Assembly: GCA_032622095.1 (NCBI GenBank)
Contig: CP136063.1
Coordinates: forward strand, 142,383,450-142,447,449
Source: Siphonodentalium dalli
Lineage: Eukaryota; Mollusca; Scaphopoda; Gadilida; Siphonodentaliidae
Length of the DNA stretch: 64,000 bases
Direction: 5' to 3'
Each line of letters opens with the position of its first letter. The first letter of the stretch is position 1. A program made the position numbers and the translations under genes. Below are positions 33,827 to 45,685 of the stretch, piece by piece. The notes beneath the pieces were generated by a model. The model saw only the letters and a program-made list of their open reading frames with translations, did no database searches and was not told the DNA's origin.

Positions 33827-35008
33827 TTGCACGATATGCAAGCAACAAATGTTTCTCATTAAACCTTTGGCCACCATCACCACACGGGATTGATTGTGAA
33901 TTTGAGTGTGTATTCTCGTGCTTTTTCATGTTGAAGGAATTTAGAAATGCATTTGCACAATATGCACATACATGTCTGAATCGCTTGTCCGAGTCCGATT
34001 CACCACTCGCTATCTGAGACGTTGAGTCTGATTCTATGGGCAGCCAAATTATCATATACTCAAATATTTGGAGATATCTCTAAATATTTGGAGATATCTC
34101 TAAATGATTTGGAGATATCTCTAAATATTTGGAGATATCTCCAAATCATTTGGAGATATCTCTAAATCAGCACATATCCATAATTGAACCTGGATTTGGA
34201 CTTATCTATAAATGAATTAGAGATATCTCCAAATTAATTGAAGATATCTCTAAATCATTTGAGGATAAGTTCTTTTTGAACATATGTCACATATCCGTAA
34301 ATAAAATACTTCTCCATAATTCGATTTGGAGATATCTCCAAATAATTGGAGATATCTCTAAATCAATTGGAGATATCTCCAAATAATTGGAGATATCTCT
34401 AAATCGACATATCCACAATTGGACATATCCGTAAATAAATACTTCTCCATAATTCGATTTGGAGATATCTCTAAATATTTGGAGATATCTCTAATTCAGT
34501 TGAAGATATCTCTAAATATTTGGAGATATCTCCAAATAATTGGAGATATCTCTAAATGAATTGGAAATATCTCTAAATGATTTATGGATAAGTGGATAAA
34601 TCGAATATACTTCTCTGTAAATGCATTTGTGGATATCTCTAAATGATTTGAAGAGATCTTCAAATATTTGGAGATATCTCCAAATAATTGGAGATATCTC
34701 CAAATGAATTAGAGATATCTCCAAATATTTGGAGATATCTCCAAATGAATTAGAGATATCTCCAAATATTTAGAGACATCTTCAAATGCTTTGGTGTCCT
34801 AAATAGTTAGGGTATGAATTGAAGAGCTCTCCAAATCGATTTAGAGATATCTGCAATTTATTTGAAGATATCTCCAAATGAATTAGAGATATCTCCAAAT
34901 ATTTGGAGATATCTCCAAATATTTAGACATATCTCCAAATATTTGAGTATATATTAATTTGGCTGCCCATATGATTCTTCGTTGAGGGATTCTTCCATTG
35001 CTTCAATT
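33827..35008 (-). pseudogene. C2H2 zinc-finger exon split by a foldback element
   Basis: The minus-strand exon pieces are 35008-34972 and 34028-33827. The first piece follows a plausible acceptor (tttaatttcag). One copy of TGATTC rejoins the pieces in frame. The product starts IEAMEESLNEESDS, then an acidic/Ser stretch, then an intact finger CAYC..HENTH (C-x2-C-x12-H-x3-H). A second finger is degenerate (IPCGDGGQRF, with its second Cys and both His positions replaced). The open frame's end (RWLV and stop) comes from the neighbouring transposon end. Probably part of a zinc-finger transcription-factor gene or a dead duplicate; other exons were not found. Confidence 0.6.
34029..34977. mobile_element. 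Foldback element of GATATC palindromes, 6-bp TSD
   Basis: The element is 34035-34971 (937 bp). Its inverted ends are TATGGGCAGCCAAATTA and TAATTTGGCTGCCCATA. Flanks are the exact 6-mer TGATTC at 34029-34034 and 34972-34977. The inside is almost entirely about 20-bp monomers of TTTGGAGATATCTCTAAATA and variants, with a few ACTTCTCCATAATTCGATTT interruptions (34305-34330, 34440-34460). It is a non-autonomous element carrying satellite-like DNA. Inserted in a zinc-finger exon. Confidence 0.88.
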
Positions 35009-35666
35009 CTGAAATTAAAAAAATGAAACAATCACAAGTAAGGTTGTGTATAGAGCAAAGTTCAATATATGTATACAGGGAAGTGGCGAACGAGTCCAAA
35101 TAAGGTCCCAAATTACTCTTAATAAAACTGATTTCTTATGTTTGTCATCTATATTAAGTAGGCATATGGCTATCGATAAATTCCACTACAGAAGCATGGT
35201 CTTCATGACCTTCAGCCATGATCACCGGATACCGATACAATCCAACTGATCATATCTAGACCCTCTAATATTTTAAAATTCATTAGGTTTCAATAAAAAG
35301 ACTCCCGGGCATAAATGCTCTGCGTTAGACAATATAATTATGGAATCAACGTTGTTTGCGATGTCATTTATGCATAGGCCAATGTAGGTGTCAGGCGCCG
35401 AAATTGCCGTACAAAATAGCCGATACCGTATGCCTATAATACCTGACATTGATAATTAGGTCTACGCCCGAAATTACATAACAAACGACGTTGATTGCTT
35501 ATAATTACATCCATGTATTTGAATTTAGAAAATACTCTACACAATCATATATATTGTACTCTACACCATCATCATTATTGTGTAAATTGTCTTCATCTAC
35601 ACCGCCATTTTGACAATTTGGAAAATAATTTCATTTTTACCAATTTAATTAGTCCTAAGTGTGATG
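34978..35666. other. Unassigned
   Basis: Apart from the 5' end of the zinc-finger exon (to 35008) and its acceptor, I see no gene or repeat with clear borders. Confidence 0.4.
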
Positions 35667-38255
35667 TTAAAGATGGATTATCTCTTTAAATAACAAATTT
35701 TAAATGGTTGCGTGGGTATAAAATAATAGATATGAACTGAAGACCTATGTCCGGAAAAGCTTCTATCAATTAATATTGATTTTATTTCGAATATTAAATC
35801 GGGCCCGTTTATGTTACTATTTTTAGAACAGACCATTCGGATGAGACCGTATTGCGATATATAGCACTGGGCTGTTCCTACGGCTACGCAACGAATGCCA
35901 CATGTCACAGATTGGTTGTTTGTATTGTTTTGTTCAACATATATAAGCGATAATGAGTATAATTAACGTTTATTTGTGACAAATTTGCACAATATAATTT
36001 CTGGTCTCTGTTAACAGTAACCACCATTGTTCGTTAGCTGAACAAACACACCTTTTTAGACCAGAAAATATTCGAAATAAAATTAATATTGATCGATAGA
36101 AGCATTTCCGGACAGAAGTCTTCGATTCAAATCTAATATTTTATACCCCGGTAACTATATAATACATGTTTACAATGAGATAATCCACCTTTAAGTATAA
36201 ATTCCATTACTCGTGTAACTTCATGTCCTCTAGCAAACACAACCAATTTATACACAAAAATGCACGAATCTCGCCACCTCAAAGGTTAAACAAAAACATT
36301 CACCACATGTTGACCTTTCTAGCACACTTAAAATACTTAATATCAATTGAATATATTCCACACACAATTCGACTGCCCGTGCAACTTTGTCGTAGTGAAA
36401 TTAATTACTTAAATGAGAGAAAACGTTCATTGAGTTGAACCACGTACCTCACGCTACTTTTGTCCGTCGCCATCTTGAAATTCTCCACCGTTTTCTCCAC
36501 CGATCTTGCACCACTGTGAAGGTGTAGATTTTTTTCAGATTAAGCAGAAATTTTAGAGATGGATTATCTCTTTAAATAACAAATTTTAAATGGTTGCGTG
36601 GGTATAAAATAATAGATATGAACTGAAGACCTATGTCCGGAAAAGCTTCTATCAATTAATATTGATTTTATTTCGAATATTAAATCGGGCCCGTTTATGT
36701 TACTATTTTTAGAACAGACCATTCGGATGAGACCGTATTGCGATATAGAGCATTGGGCTGTTCCTACGGCTACGCAACGAATGCCAAATGTCACAGATTG
36801 GTTGTTTGTATTGTTTTGTTCCACATATATAAGCGATAATGAGTATAATTAACGTTTATTTGTGACAAAATTGCACAATATCATTTCTGGTCTCTGTTAA
36901 CAGTAACCACCATTGTTCGTTAGCCGAACAAACACACCTTTTTAGACCAGAAAATATTCGAAATAAAATTAATATTGATCGATAGAAGCATTTCCGGACA
37001 GAAGTCTTCGATTCACATCTAATATTTTATACCCCGGTAACTATATAATACATGTTTACAAAGAGATAATCCACCTTTAAGTATAAATTCCATTACTCGT
37101 GTAACTTCATGTCCTCTAGCAAACACAACCGTTAGGATTCCGTCTGAATCCCGTCGGATTCACAATTTATACACAAAAATGCACGAATCTCACCACCTCA
37201 AAGGTTAAACAAAAACATTCACCACATGTTGACCTTTCTAGCACACTTAAAATACTTAATATCAATTGAATATATGAGGCCCCCACCCCCACCCCCCATG
37301 GAATACGGAATACCACTTAACACAGATGGTGGAATACGGAATACCAGTTAGCAGCCATATGGAATACATACAAATATATGAAAATTCCATTTTTTGGAAG
37401 GTCGGCGTACGAATACCTGTATTTTTGGAATACCGAATACCTCCTAACAGAGGGGCCGGAATACGGCGTACCGCATAACAGGGCATGGAATACGGCGTAC
37501 GAAAAGAGGGGGTGGGGGCCTCATATATTCCACACAAAATTCGACTGCCCGTGCAACTTTGTCGTAGTGAAATTAATTACTTAAATGAGAGAAAACGTTC
37601 ATTGAGTTGAACCACGTACCTCACGCTACTTTTGTCCGTCGCCTTCTTGAAATTCTCCACCGTTTTCTCCACCGATCTTGCACCACTGTTAAGGTGTAGA
37701 TTTTTTTCAGATTAAGCAGAAATTTTAGAGATGGATTATCTCTTTAAATAACAAATTTTAAATGGTTGCGTGGGTATAAAATAATAGATATGAACTGAAG
37801 ACCTATGTCCGGAAAAGCTTCTATCAATTAATATTGATTTTATTTCGAATATTAAATCGGGCCCGTTTATGTTACTATTTTTAGAACAGACCATTCGGAT
37901 GAGACCGTATTGCGATATAGAGGATTGGGCTGTTCCTACGGCTACGCAACAAATGCCAAATGTCACAGATTGGTTGTTTGTATTGTTTTGTTCCACAGAT
38001 ATAAGCGATAATGAGTATAATTAACGTTTATTTGTGACAAAATTGCACAATATAATTTCTGGTCTCTGTTAACAGTAACCACCATTGTTCGTTAGCTGAA
38101 CAAACACAACTTTTTAGACCAGAAAATATTCGAAATAAAATTAATATTGATCGATAGAAGCATTTCCGGACAGGAGTCTTCGATTCAAATCTAATATTTT
38201 ATACCCCGGTAACTATATAATACATGTTTACAAAGAGATAATCCACCTTTAAGAA
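35667..38255. repeat. Tandem array E-S-E-S-E
   Basis: Three copies of a 528-bp unit E lie at 35667-36194, about 36557-37083 and 37729-38255, separated by two copies of a unique spacer S (about 360 bp; the second is 284 bp longer because of insertions). E has inverted ends AGATGGATTATCTCTTT and GAGATAATCCACCTTTAA and internal inverse phrases (TTAATATTGATTTTATTTCG, CCGGAAAAGCTTCTATC). The outer left flank of E1 and the outer right flank of E3 differ from S, as expected if unequal exchange between E copies amplified E-S. The repeated 76-86 codon minus-strand ORF translates E. Confidence 0.85.
37270..37528. mobile_element. 247-bp MITE with known empty site
   Basis: The insertion is 37276-37522, with ends GAGGCCCCCACCCC and its inverse GGGGTGGGGGCCTC (a short A/G mismatch aside). 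ATATAT flanks both sides. Spacer copy 1 has the unoccupied target at 36351-36356, so the duplication is up to 6 bp (or 2 or 4, because the target is an AT repeat). It contains three GGAATACGGAATACC-like units. Copy 2 also has a separate 33-bp gain near 37130. Confidence 0.85.
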
Positions 38256-40600
38256 GAATCAGAATCTTAAAGATAAGCTAGTCAGAGCTAAACTTGGTTA
38301 ATTCAGTATCTAATGTCCATCTGTTTTTTTCTCTATCTCCCACATTTCTCACGTTCATGGCACGATGGTTACGTCGTCGTGTGGACATCTCAGTTTTCAC
38401 ATTGAATGCCCCATTAATTACATTTTGGGCGCACATACTAGTTTCTCTTTAAAGCAGGGGGTGTTCAGGAAAAAAATTCCGGACACTAGGAGCTTTTCTA
38501 TTTTTTCCGCCCTTTGGGTACCCACCGCCCCCTAATTATTATTTGTTTCCGATTCTGGGATAGGGACCCACCCCTTCAAACTGCTTCAAATGACTATTTT
38601 ACAGTTGTCCTGATCTTATCCGATCTATGTTCCGTATCATGATTATAAAAGCATTCCTACTTTTGATTTACCAATAAGGCTGTAAAGTTTCAAAGCAATT
38701 CTCCGATAAATGTGGGCTGTAGGTTGTGCTGATGGATTCACATTTGAAATCCAAGATGGCTGCTGGTGGCCATGTTTGTTTTGAACAAATTTCGGGGAAA
38801 AAAGGGAGGCTCACATCTTGAGGTCACCCGAAGATACATATGAAGTTTGGTGACGATTGGATGAGAAATATGACCTGTAAGATGTGCTAAAGGATTTAGT
38901 CATGCAAAGAGTAAAATCCAAGATGGCCGATGGCAGCCATGTTTTTTTTTACAGAATTCGGGAATAAATGGTAGGCACCCATCGAGAGGTCAAACCGAGG
39001 ATTCATATGAAGTTTGGTTATGTTCGGATGAGGGATAAGCTCTGTAGGGTGTGTTAAAGGATTTAGTGATGCCAAGAGTAAAATCCAAGATGGCTGCCAG
39101 TGTCCATATTTTTTATCTAAAATCGTTCAAATTTGACAGCTCCCATCTAGAGGTGATCCTAGACCCATGTACCGAATAACGTTGAAATCGGTTAAGTTTG
39201 TTTGCACGGGCTCGGCGATCCGATAAAATTCGTATCCGGGGCAAGATACATTCACATACCAAATTTCAAGTCGATAGCTCCACCCGTTTCCGAGATCTCG
39301 TCTGCGCATGCGCGAAGCTGGCGTCACACGGGCTCGGCGACCCGATAAAATTCGTATCCGGGGCAAGATACATTCACATAGCAAATTTCAAGTCGATAGC
39401 TCCACCCGTTTCCGAGATCTCGTCTGCGCATGCGCTGCACGGGCGTCGCACGGGCTCGCCAATACGACAACGATTACCGCCTGGTCAAACTACACACACG
39501 TACCAAGTTTCGTCCCGATCGGTCGAGAATCGTAGATTTGTATAAATGACAGACATACAGACAGACAAACATACAGAGGTCTTCAAAATATATATGAGAC
39601 TAGCAGGTTAGCCCGCCACTGGCGGCATTCGTCCAATGGCTTTGTTCGAAAAAGCAATTGCAACAGGTTTCGAGACACTTGTGCTGCATTTGTACCAAAT
39701 TTCGTCGAAATCAGCAAGTTTTACCCGATTTGACCTTGAATTGACAATTTTGTAGGTCAAGGTCAGGTCGTGGTCATGATTTGACCCGTCCAAAACACTC
39801 CCCGGACAAAAGTACAGAAATCCGCCAGTTTTACCCAATTTGACCTTGAATTGACCAGTTTGAAGGTCAATGTCACATCGGGGTCACGATTTGACCCGTC
39901 CGTGACACTTTCGGAACAAATGTACCCATAGGTAGCACGTTTGGGCTCAATCGGTTGACCCGCCCCGAGTTGACCATTTTGCTTCCATAGAATTTTTAAC
40001 AGCTTAGAAAACACAAAGAACAGCTGAGCCCCAAAATTGATTAACACATGATTTCGCATTCAAATCGTTTTATGTCGATAAAACTCTTATTTTTCAAAAT
40101 TTCAAGCTGAGACTTCGTGTGACTGCGTGTAATACTTATATATTCTTAAAATTACACAGTCCAACACGTAATTATGTTTTAGATGGAAGAAATTAATTGG
40201 TGTGTATGTGTATAATACTTACATATTCTTAAAACGATTCCAGCACGTAATTATGTTTTTGATAAAAGAAATAAAAAAAAAATTCGATGCTAAATTTCGA
40301 GCGATAACGTTGCGTTGAATTGTAAACAAACGCTCTTTTATAGCGACGCGTCATATACAACGCTCATTAAATTATCACTTGATTAACCACCGCAGTGCCG
40401 TTTTTTGTGACTGAGAGTGGAGAACGGGTGCTCTGAGCTTCTCCAAAACGCGACGGTGTCCGTGGGATTTTACCCTTAGATAGGAAGTTTGAGCTCAATC
40501 CACGCAGCGTTTTAGATTCTATGAAGTACCCCCACACACACACACATATATATATATACGGAAGTCTCAAAATATATATATAGACTAGCAGGTTAGCCCG
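38256..40600. repeat. Diffuse repeats of mollusc type
   Basis: 38457-38600 is a poly-G-family fragment (CAGGGGG..GGAAAAAAATTCCGGACAC). 38740-39120 has units around AAATCCAAGATGGCTG. 39207-39440 contains a tandem duplication of about 120 bp (CGGGCTCGGCGA..CCGATAAAATTCGTATCCGG..TCTGCGCATGCGC). 39540-39590 is a GACAGACA-type tail followed by AGACTAGCAGGTTAGCCCGC, and the same AGACTAGCAGGTTAGCCCGC recurs at 40582. GGTCAAGGTCAGGTCG and related phrases fill 39650-39970. ORFs over this block are repeat translations. Confidence 0.6.
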
Positions 40601-43600
40601 CCACTTGCGTGGTTGGTCAGAAACATGACATTTACAAATTTTTTTTTTTTTTAATTCTGCCTTTTTAATTTTTTTTTCAATGAGTTAATTCTGCCTTTTT
40701 AATCAATAGAAATGATGGTACCCGTCCCTAGGGCGGAAAAACTAACCCGATGAAATTCTCCCCGTCCCTAAAAGAGGTATGATTCGATGAAAATCTCCCC
40801 CGTTCCTAGGAACGACAGACATAAGAATCACACGACACGCATTTGTTGTTTTCCAATGAGTTAATTCTGCCTTTTTAATCAAGATAAATGCATTCCGGTT
40901 CCGGTGAATGTACTGGGAATTTGGCAATATATATAGCGTAGAACGCCTGCATTCAATGCCATGTGCGAGTCTGTAATATTTCACACAATAGACAATAAGT
41001 GCGAGTCATTAGATTCTTCAGCAACATACGTGCGCTATATAAACTATGTAGCCTACAATAACACTGCAGTGAACATATGTATTATATTTTACGGTTACCG
41101 GTACCATGCAATTATTACAGGGCCCATACTGTTATTCCCCAAGTTTTGTCCAGATTGAATTGAATTGAGTACTGATATCTTTATTAAATTTAGATACATG
41201 TACCTTATGTTGTTTAAAGATGGTATGTCTCAGCTCTTCCTATTAGTTTTATATTGATTCCTGTTTGTTTGGTTTTCATTTACCGTGGCCGTGCACGTCG
41301 GGAAGAGTGGATTTGTGAAATCAAATACTTTGCAAATTGTGATTGGCTTTCATAAAAGTTTTGTACGCTTGTTTTTCTAAGAGCAAAGCCAATTAATACA
41401 TGGACTAACATTAAATATAAAATTATCCTCTGTTAATAAATGTCAGCTGATATATATGGTTTGACTTAGGGTAACTGCGACCAGTGTCCAAACGTATTCA
41501 CAGAAACTGCCGATGGCTGTTTTGTGGACATTCAGCCAAAATCAGAAAATGACGGTAACGTATCTTGTTGTAGCGTATTTTTGACAATATGGCGACTAGG
41601 TAGGACACTCAATTGTTAATTATTGGGTATAATTATTCAGGACAATCACACCCATTCACTGAAAGTTACAAACATTCAAGATATGGCCGCGTGCACATGG
41701 AGAGATGCTGAACATAGGTAACGTGATTGGGCAAATTATATAGGTAGTCTGTCCATATAAATCACCAGGTTGACAGTTTATTCTCTAGTCATCAGAGTTT
41801 GCAGATAATACGATCACTTGCGGGTAGTGGCATACAGAGGTCACGTCTGTGTAATTCCGTCACGTATTTTCAACCCGCTCTGAGTAGAACACTGGCAATG
41901 CGATACGACCCACTGTACACAGTGTTCAAAGAAGAGATGCTAATGTGTCTAGTGCACAAACTACCTTGACTAATCTCTGACAAAATGCAAGCAAATGAAA
42001 GCTCAAACTTGTTTGACTCGATTTTTATGTTATTCCGTCACGATGGATTTCATGAGTGATTAGTTGTAGCCCCATACAGACTCGTCCCAGTGCCATCTCG
42101 GTCCAGACAGTTTTTGGGGCGAGCTGGCCCAGCTTTTAAAGCCGAGTTGGCCCGGGAAATAAATTTGTGTAAAGTTAATATATATTTTCTAAAGTTCAGA
42201 TGATGATATATTTCAGCTTTAGTTAACAGAATCGATTAATTGCAACAAAATAATATTAACCACTTTCAACTATGGTATCAAATTTCCCAAAACGTGTTAT
42301 TTGTTAACATTTTGTTCAACGAAATATGGCCCACTTTATAGTAGTCGGATTCCTTATGTCATTTTGCATTTTTGGTTTGTTAAAAGCGATCTGAAAACGG
42401 ATTATGTATGCCCAGTAGGTGTGTTTTCAGGATTGACTTGTTTCCATTCTTGAATTTTGGCGGGTCGTCCTAAATCGGGGTCAACATAATTTAGAGAGCG
42501 TTTCGTATTTACAGAAAACGATAGATAGTGCCATCGGGCGTATGGTGATCGGTGCGATTTGAAACTTCTCCAAACTACTAAATATCACAGTTACATGTAT
42601 TTTTGAAAATTTTGATGTGATCGGTTCATTCTTGTTGGCTACAGTTGTGATCAAAATTTAACACTGAGCCCCATGGAGATTATAGTAGTTTGGATAAATG
42701 GGGCCATTTTGCGTATGACGATATACGCATACTGATATTCCTAAAAAAATACTAAGTGTGAAACACAGACGTAGTTTAAAAAAAAATGGATGTGATCAGA
42801 TGATTCTTGCTGGCTACAGTTGCGATCAAAATTTAACACTTAACCCTATGGAGAATTTCGTGTTATGCTCAAACGTTGATTGTAATATCACTTATTGCCA
42901 ATCGTGCGCAACTATATATGTAGATTAACACTCGTGTTTGACCCACTGTAACTATCCATGAGTTAATAGAAGCAATATATGATATAGTTATGCCTCAGGA
43001 TACAGTAATTGGCAAAAGTAAGTGTCGAATGGTTTTGTAATATCGATAATATGCAGCATGTTGACTCAAACGAATATAGTCACAACAAGACTGTTCACGA
43101 TGTGATTACATATTATATTAGTGTTTTATTTGATACTTGTCTGTCTTGATGTCCACTGACTAGTTTTTAAAACCACATCGTTGATCATAACGGGATGTAG
43201 TGTCACAAATACATAGGTATAGATGGTAGTTGTTCGTTGTCATTAACTCAATCGTTGTCATCGGAGTCTACCCCATATGCACTGAGAGAATATGTGTTTT
43301 CGCATGATTTGTGCTACTGATAAATGGACATTTCGGTGCAGCTGAGATCATTACTATAACGGTATAGGCTTTGATTTCACACTTCCCATGCCAGTTACAT
43401 TGGCCAACTTCAGTACAGCGACTGAAACCCAATATTCACCATCAATATTCTGACCGCAGTTATTCTCCACGCTTCGTGTATAGCTGTGAAAATCAAGCAA
43501 ATTCGAATTTCCACTAAAGTAGAGCTTAATGAGTAAAATAGATATCAACCATAGTTGTATTTTCCTGCAAATTCCGAATATGTGCTTAGTAACTGTTACT

Positions 43601-44768
43601 AAGGAGCTATCGTGGCCGGTGGAAAGTCTCCCGATCGTATACTGATCAGTGGCCTAACCAGAACATGGCTGCATATTTTTAGACATACATGTGCCCAACT
43701 TTGAACAAAACCAGCACCATGTAATTAGACACTGACCTACTTAAGGCAATACCAATGAATGATTAGTACACCATTGTGGCATTTGGTTAGCAACCGTTGC
43801 TAACCTTAAATAAGACATCTGGTTCACTTTGACAGCCAGGTATATCTCAAATTTCACATTTGGGTATTAACTGCATCGGAAACGCAAACGTTGACCCTAT
43901 TTCAGCTACAATTGCAATTTCCAGTGAATTCCCGGTAATTTCCTAGACTAAGGTTCTCGATCGTATAATGATCAATGGACCATGGGGCACAAACATGTAC
44001 AGTTTAAAATCTGTGTCACCATCTGAACATAACCAATACCATCCAACTATAGACACTATCTAATTTACGGGGAAATACCACGGCCCAGAGTGTTGATCGG
44101 TTCAAAGCCAAGTATATTATTGGGGGAGAACGATCCATTAAGCCTAAGTCGATGGTTTGTTCACAACAGATGGAATCATGATGCATTATGAAGGATGATG
44201 GAAGGGTCCCCTCAACTATGTTCTCCGACACAGTATTGTCCCCGCACTGTGTCACTTGCATATTACTGTGTTGTACTATATATAAGACCAAGCACATAAT
44301 GCACATATATATCTTATAAATAAATTATCTCTTAAAAGTGTCCATAGATGTCTTGCCTATTTATAGTGACAATTTATTTTTTTCTTGTGGCAAAGGATTT
44401 GAGGGAGTGATTTGTTATGTTGACTAAAATGTTAATTTAGTATGTGAAGCACGTATCCCGGTGGATGTATCGAGTGGACGGAGAAAATGTTTTCTTTATC
44501 GTCAGATGAACATAATTTAAACTCCAAATTTTTATAAACCCGACCGGGAATTATAGAACAACCATATATATATATATATATATATATGCCCAGTAATATT
44601 TAGCAATACATATGGACATGATAACATTGTTTAACATTTTTAAACAATACCACCCTATCCACATGTATGGCTAAACATAACATTGGCATAGATGAGTTGT
44701 TGTAGTTGTTACATTGATGCTGGTCGGGTTTCTCCAAATTTAATACTAAAACAGAATGATCCATAATC
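40601..44768. other. Mostly unassigned noncoding DNA
   Basis: Small duplications are visible. AATTCTGCCTTTTTAATC occurs three times between 40655 and 40880. GGCTACAGTTG(T/C)GATCAAAATT occurs at about 42638 and 42813. A (TA)n run lies at 44564-44587. ORFs at 43354-43548 and 44016-44306 (minus) have some protein-like composition but no recognised motif. One possible exon is listed separately. Confidence 0.4.
41469..41552 (+). CDS. Possible isolated exon, Cys-containing
   Basis: After the acceptor-like gacttag the frame reads GNCDQCPNVFTETADGCF and on to a donor-like gtaacg at about 41553. C-x2-C spacing resembles extracellular cysteine-rich modules, but the same bases are open in a second frame and no partner exon was found. 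Weak candidate. Confidence 0.25.
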
Positions 44769-45685
44769 TACGGTGGCTGGATTAGGACATGGGAAATTGT
44801 TTATTTATTTCTAATGCAACGAAATACTAATTCGAGGCAACGAAATACTAATTCGTGGCCACGAAATAACTAAGTTGGTGGCCACGAAATACTAATTCTT
44901 GCCAAGAAATAACTAATTCGTGGTCACGAAATACTAATTCGTGGCCACGAAATAACTGATTGACCTTTGTATATATCCAGATACCTTTACGGTATGGTTA
45001 CGCTTGATGTTTTAGAAACAATGCGTACGATCGCAGACAAGCTACTATAAACCCGTTATGGCGTGGGACCCGGGCTCTATGGGGACATGAACGTCCGATA
45101 TAGACTATAGCCCAGAGAGAACGGGGGAACAGAAAATGAGTGATCAGAGGGGTCCATATATGGTACCATGCAATTGCACCACCCCCATTTTAGGTCGAAC
45201 ACAGTGTGTTGTGTGGTGACCACTGAGACAAACTAAATATTCACCCGCTTTCACCATCCCCGATCCAAAATAACCGCCCCAGATGGGTTCAAATATGGCA
45301 GCTATACAATTTCTCCCCCGCCCCTAACCGTTAATTTGGTGTGGTATAATTGGCGCTGTAGGGTGACCCCAAGATATATTGAATGTCGTGGTGCCCTGTG
45401 TGACCCACCCCAGGACGGCGGCATCTTTGGATCAGGTTGGTGAAAGGGGTGATTACTTAATTCGTTTTACGGGCCACCCTACAACACCATTTATCTCAAA
45501 TCGCCGTGGCTCACGCCAAGATGGTGGACAACTACAATCAGATCATCTCTATCCGCTTCCATTACAATAATGGGACTGACGATCGGGAGCATCTCACTTT
45601 GCCGACGGCTATTGTTTCCGGGGGTACCTGCACGAGGTGTCAATAATAGTATTTCGTGGGCACGAAATAAAAAATATATTCCCAT
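44769..45685. mobile_element. TTCGTGGCCACGAA element, copy 2
   Basis: The left end TACGGTGGCTGGATTAGG continues ACATGGGAA; the right end is TTCCCATGTCCTAA. Near the left end are five to six palindromic TTCGTGGCCACGAA-type monomers, several mutated (TTCTTGCCAAGAA, TTCGAGGCAACGAA), and one near the right. The interior matches copy 1 at 32728. No transposase and no evident target duplication. Confidence 0.72.

Noticed and set aside
34060-34950. Regularly spaced repeats resembling a CRISPR array
   Set aside because: Monomers are contiguous palindromes without unique spacers, lie between transposon ends with a 6-bp duplication, and the DNA is eukaryotic.
35678-37996. Repeated 76-86 codon ORF conserved in three copies
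   Set aside because: Conservation follows from the recent tandem duplication of the whole non-coding unit; the frame starts within an inverted-repeat element and shows no protein motif.
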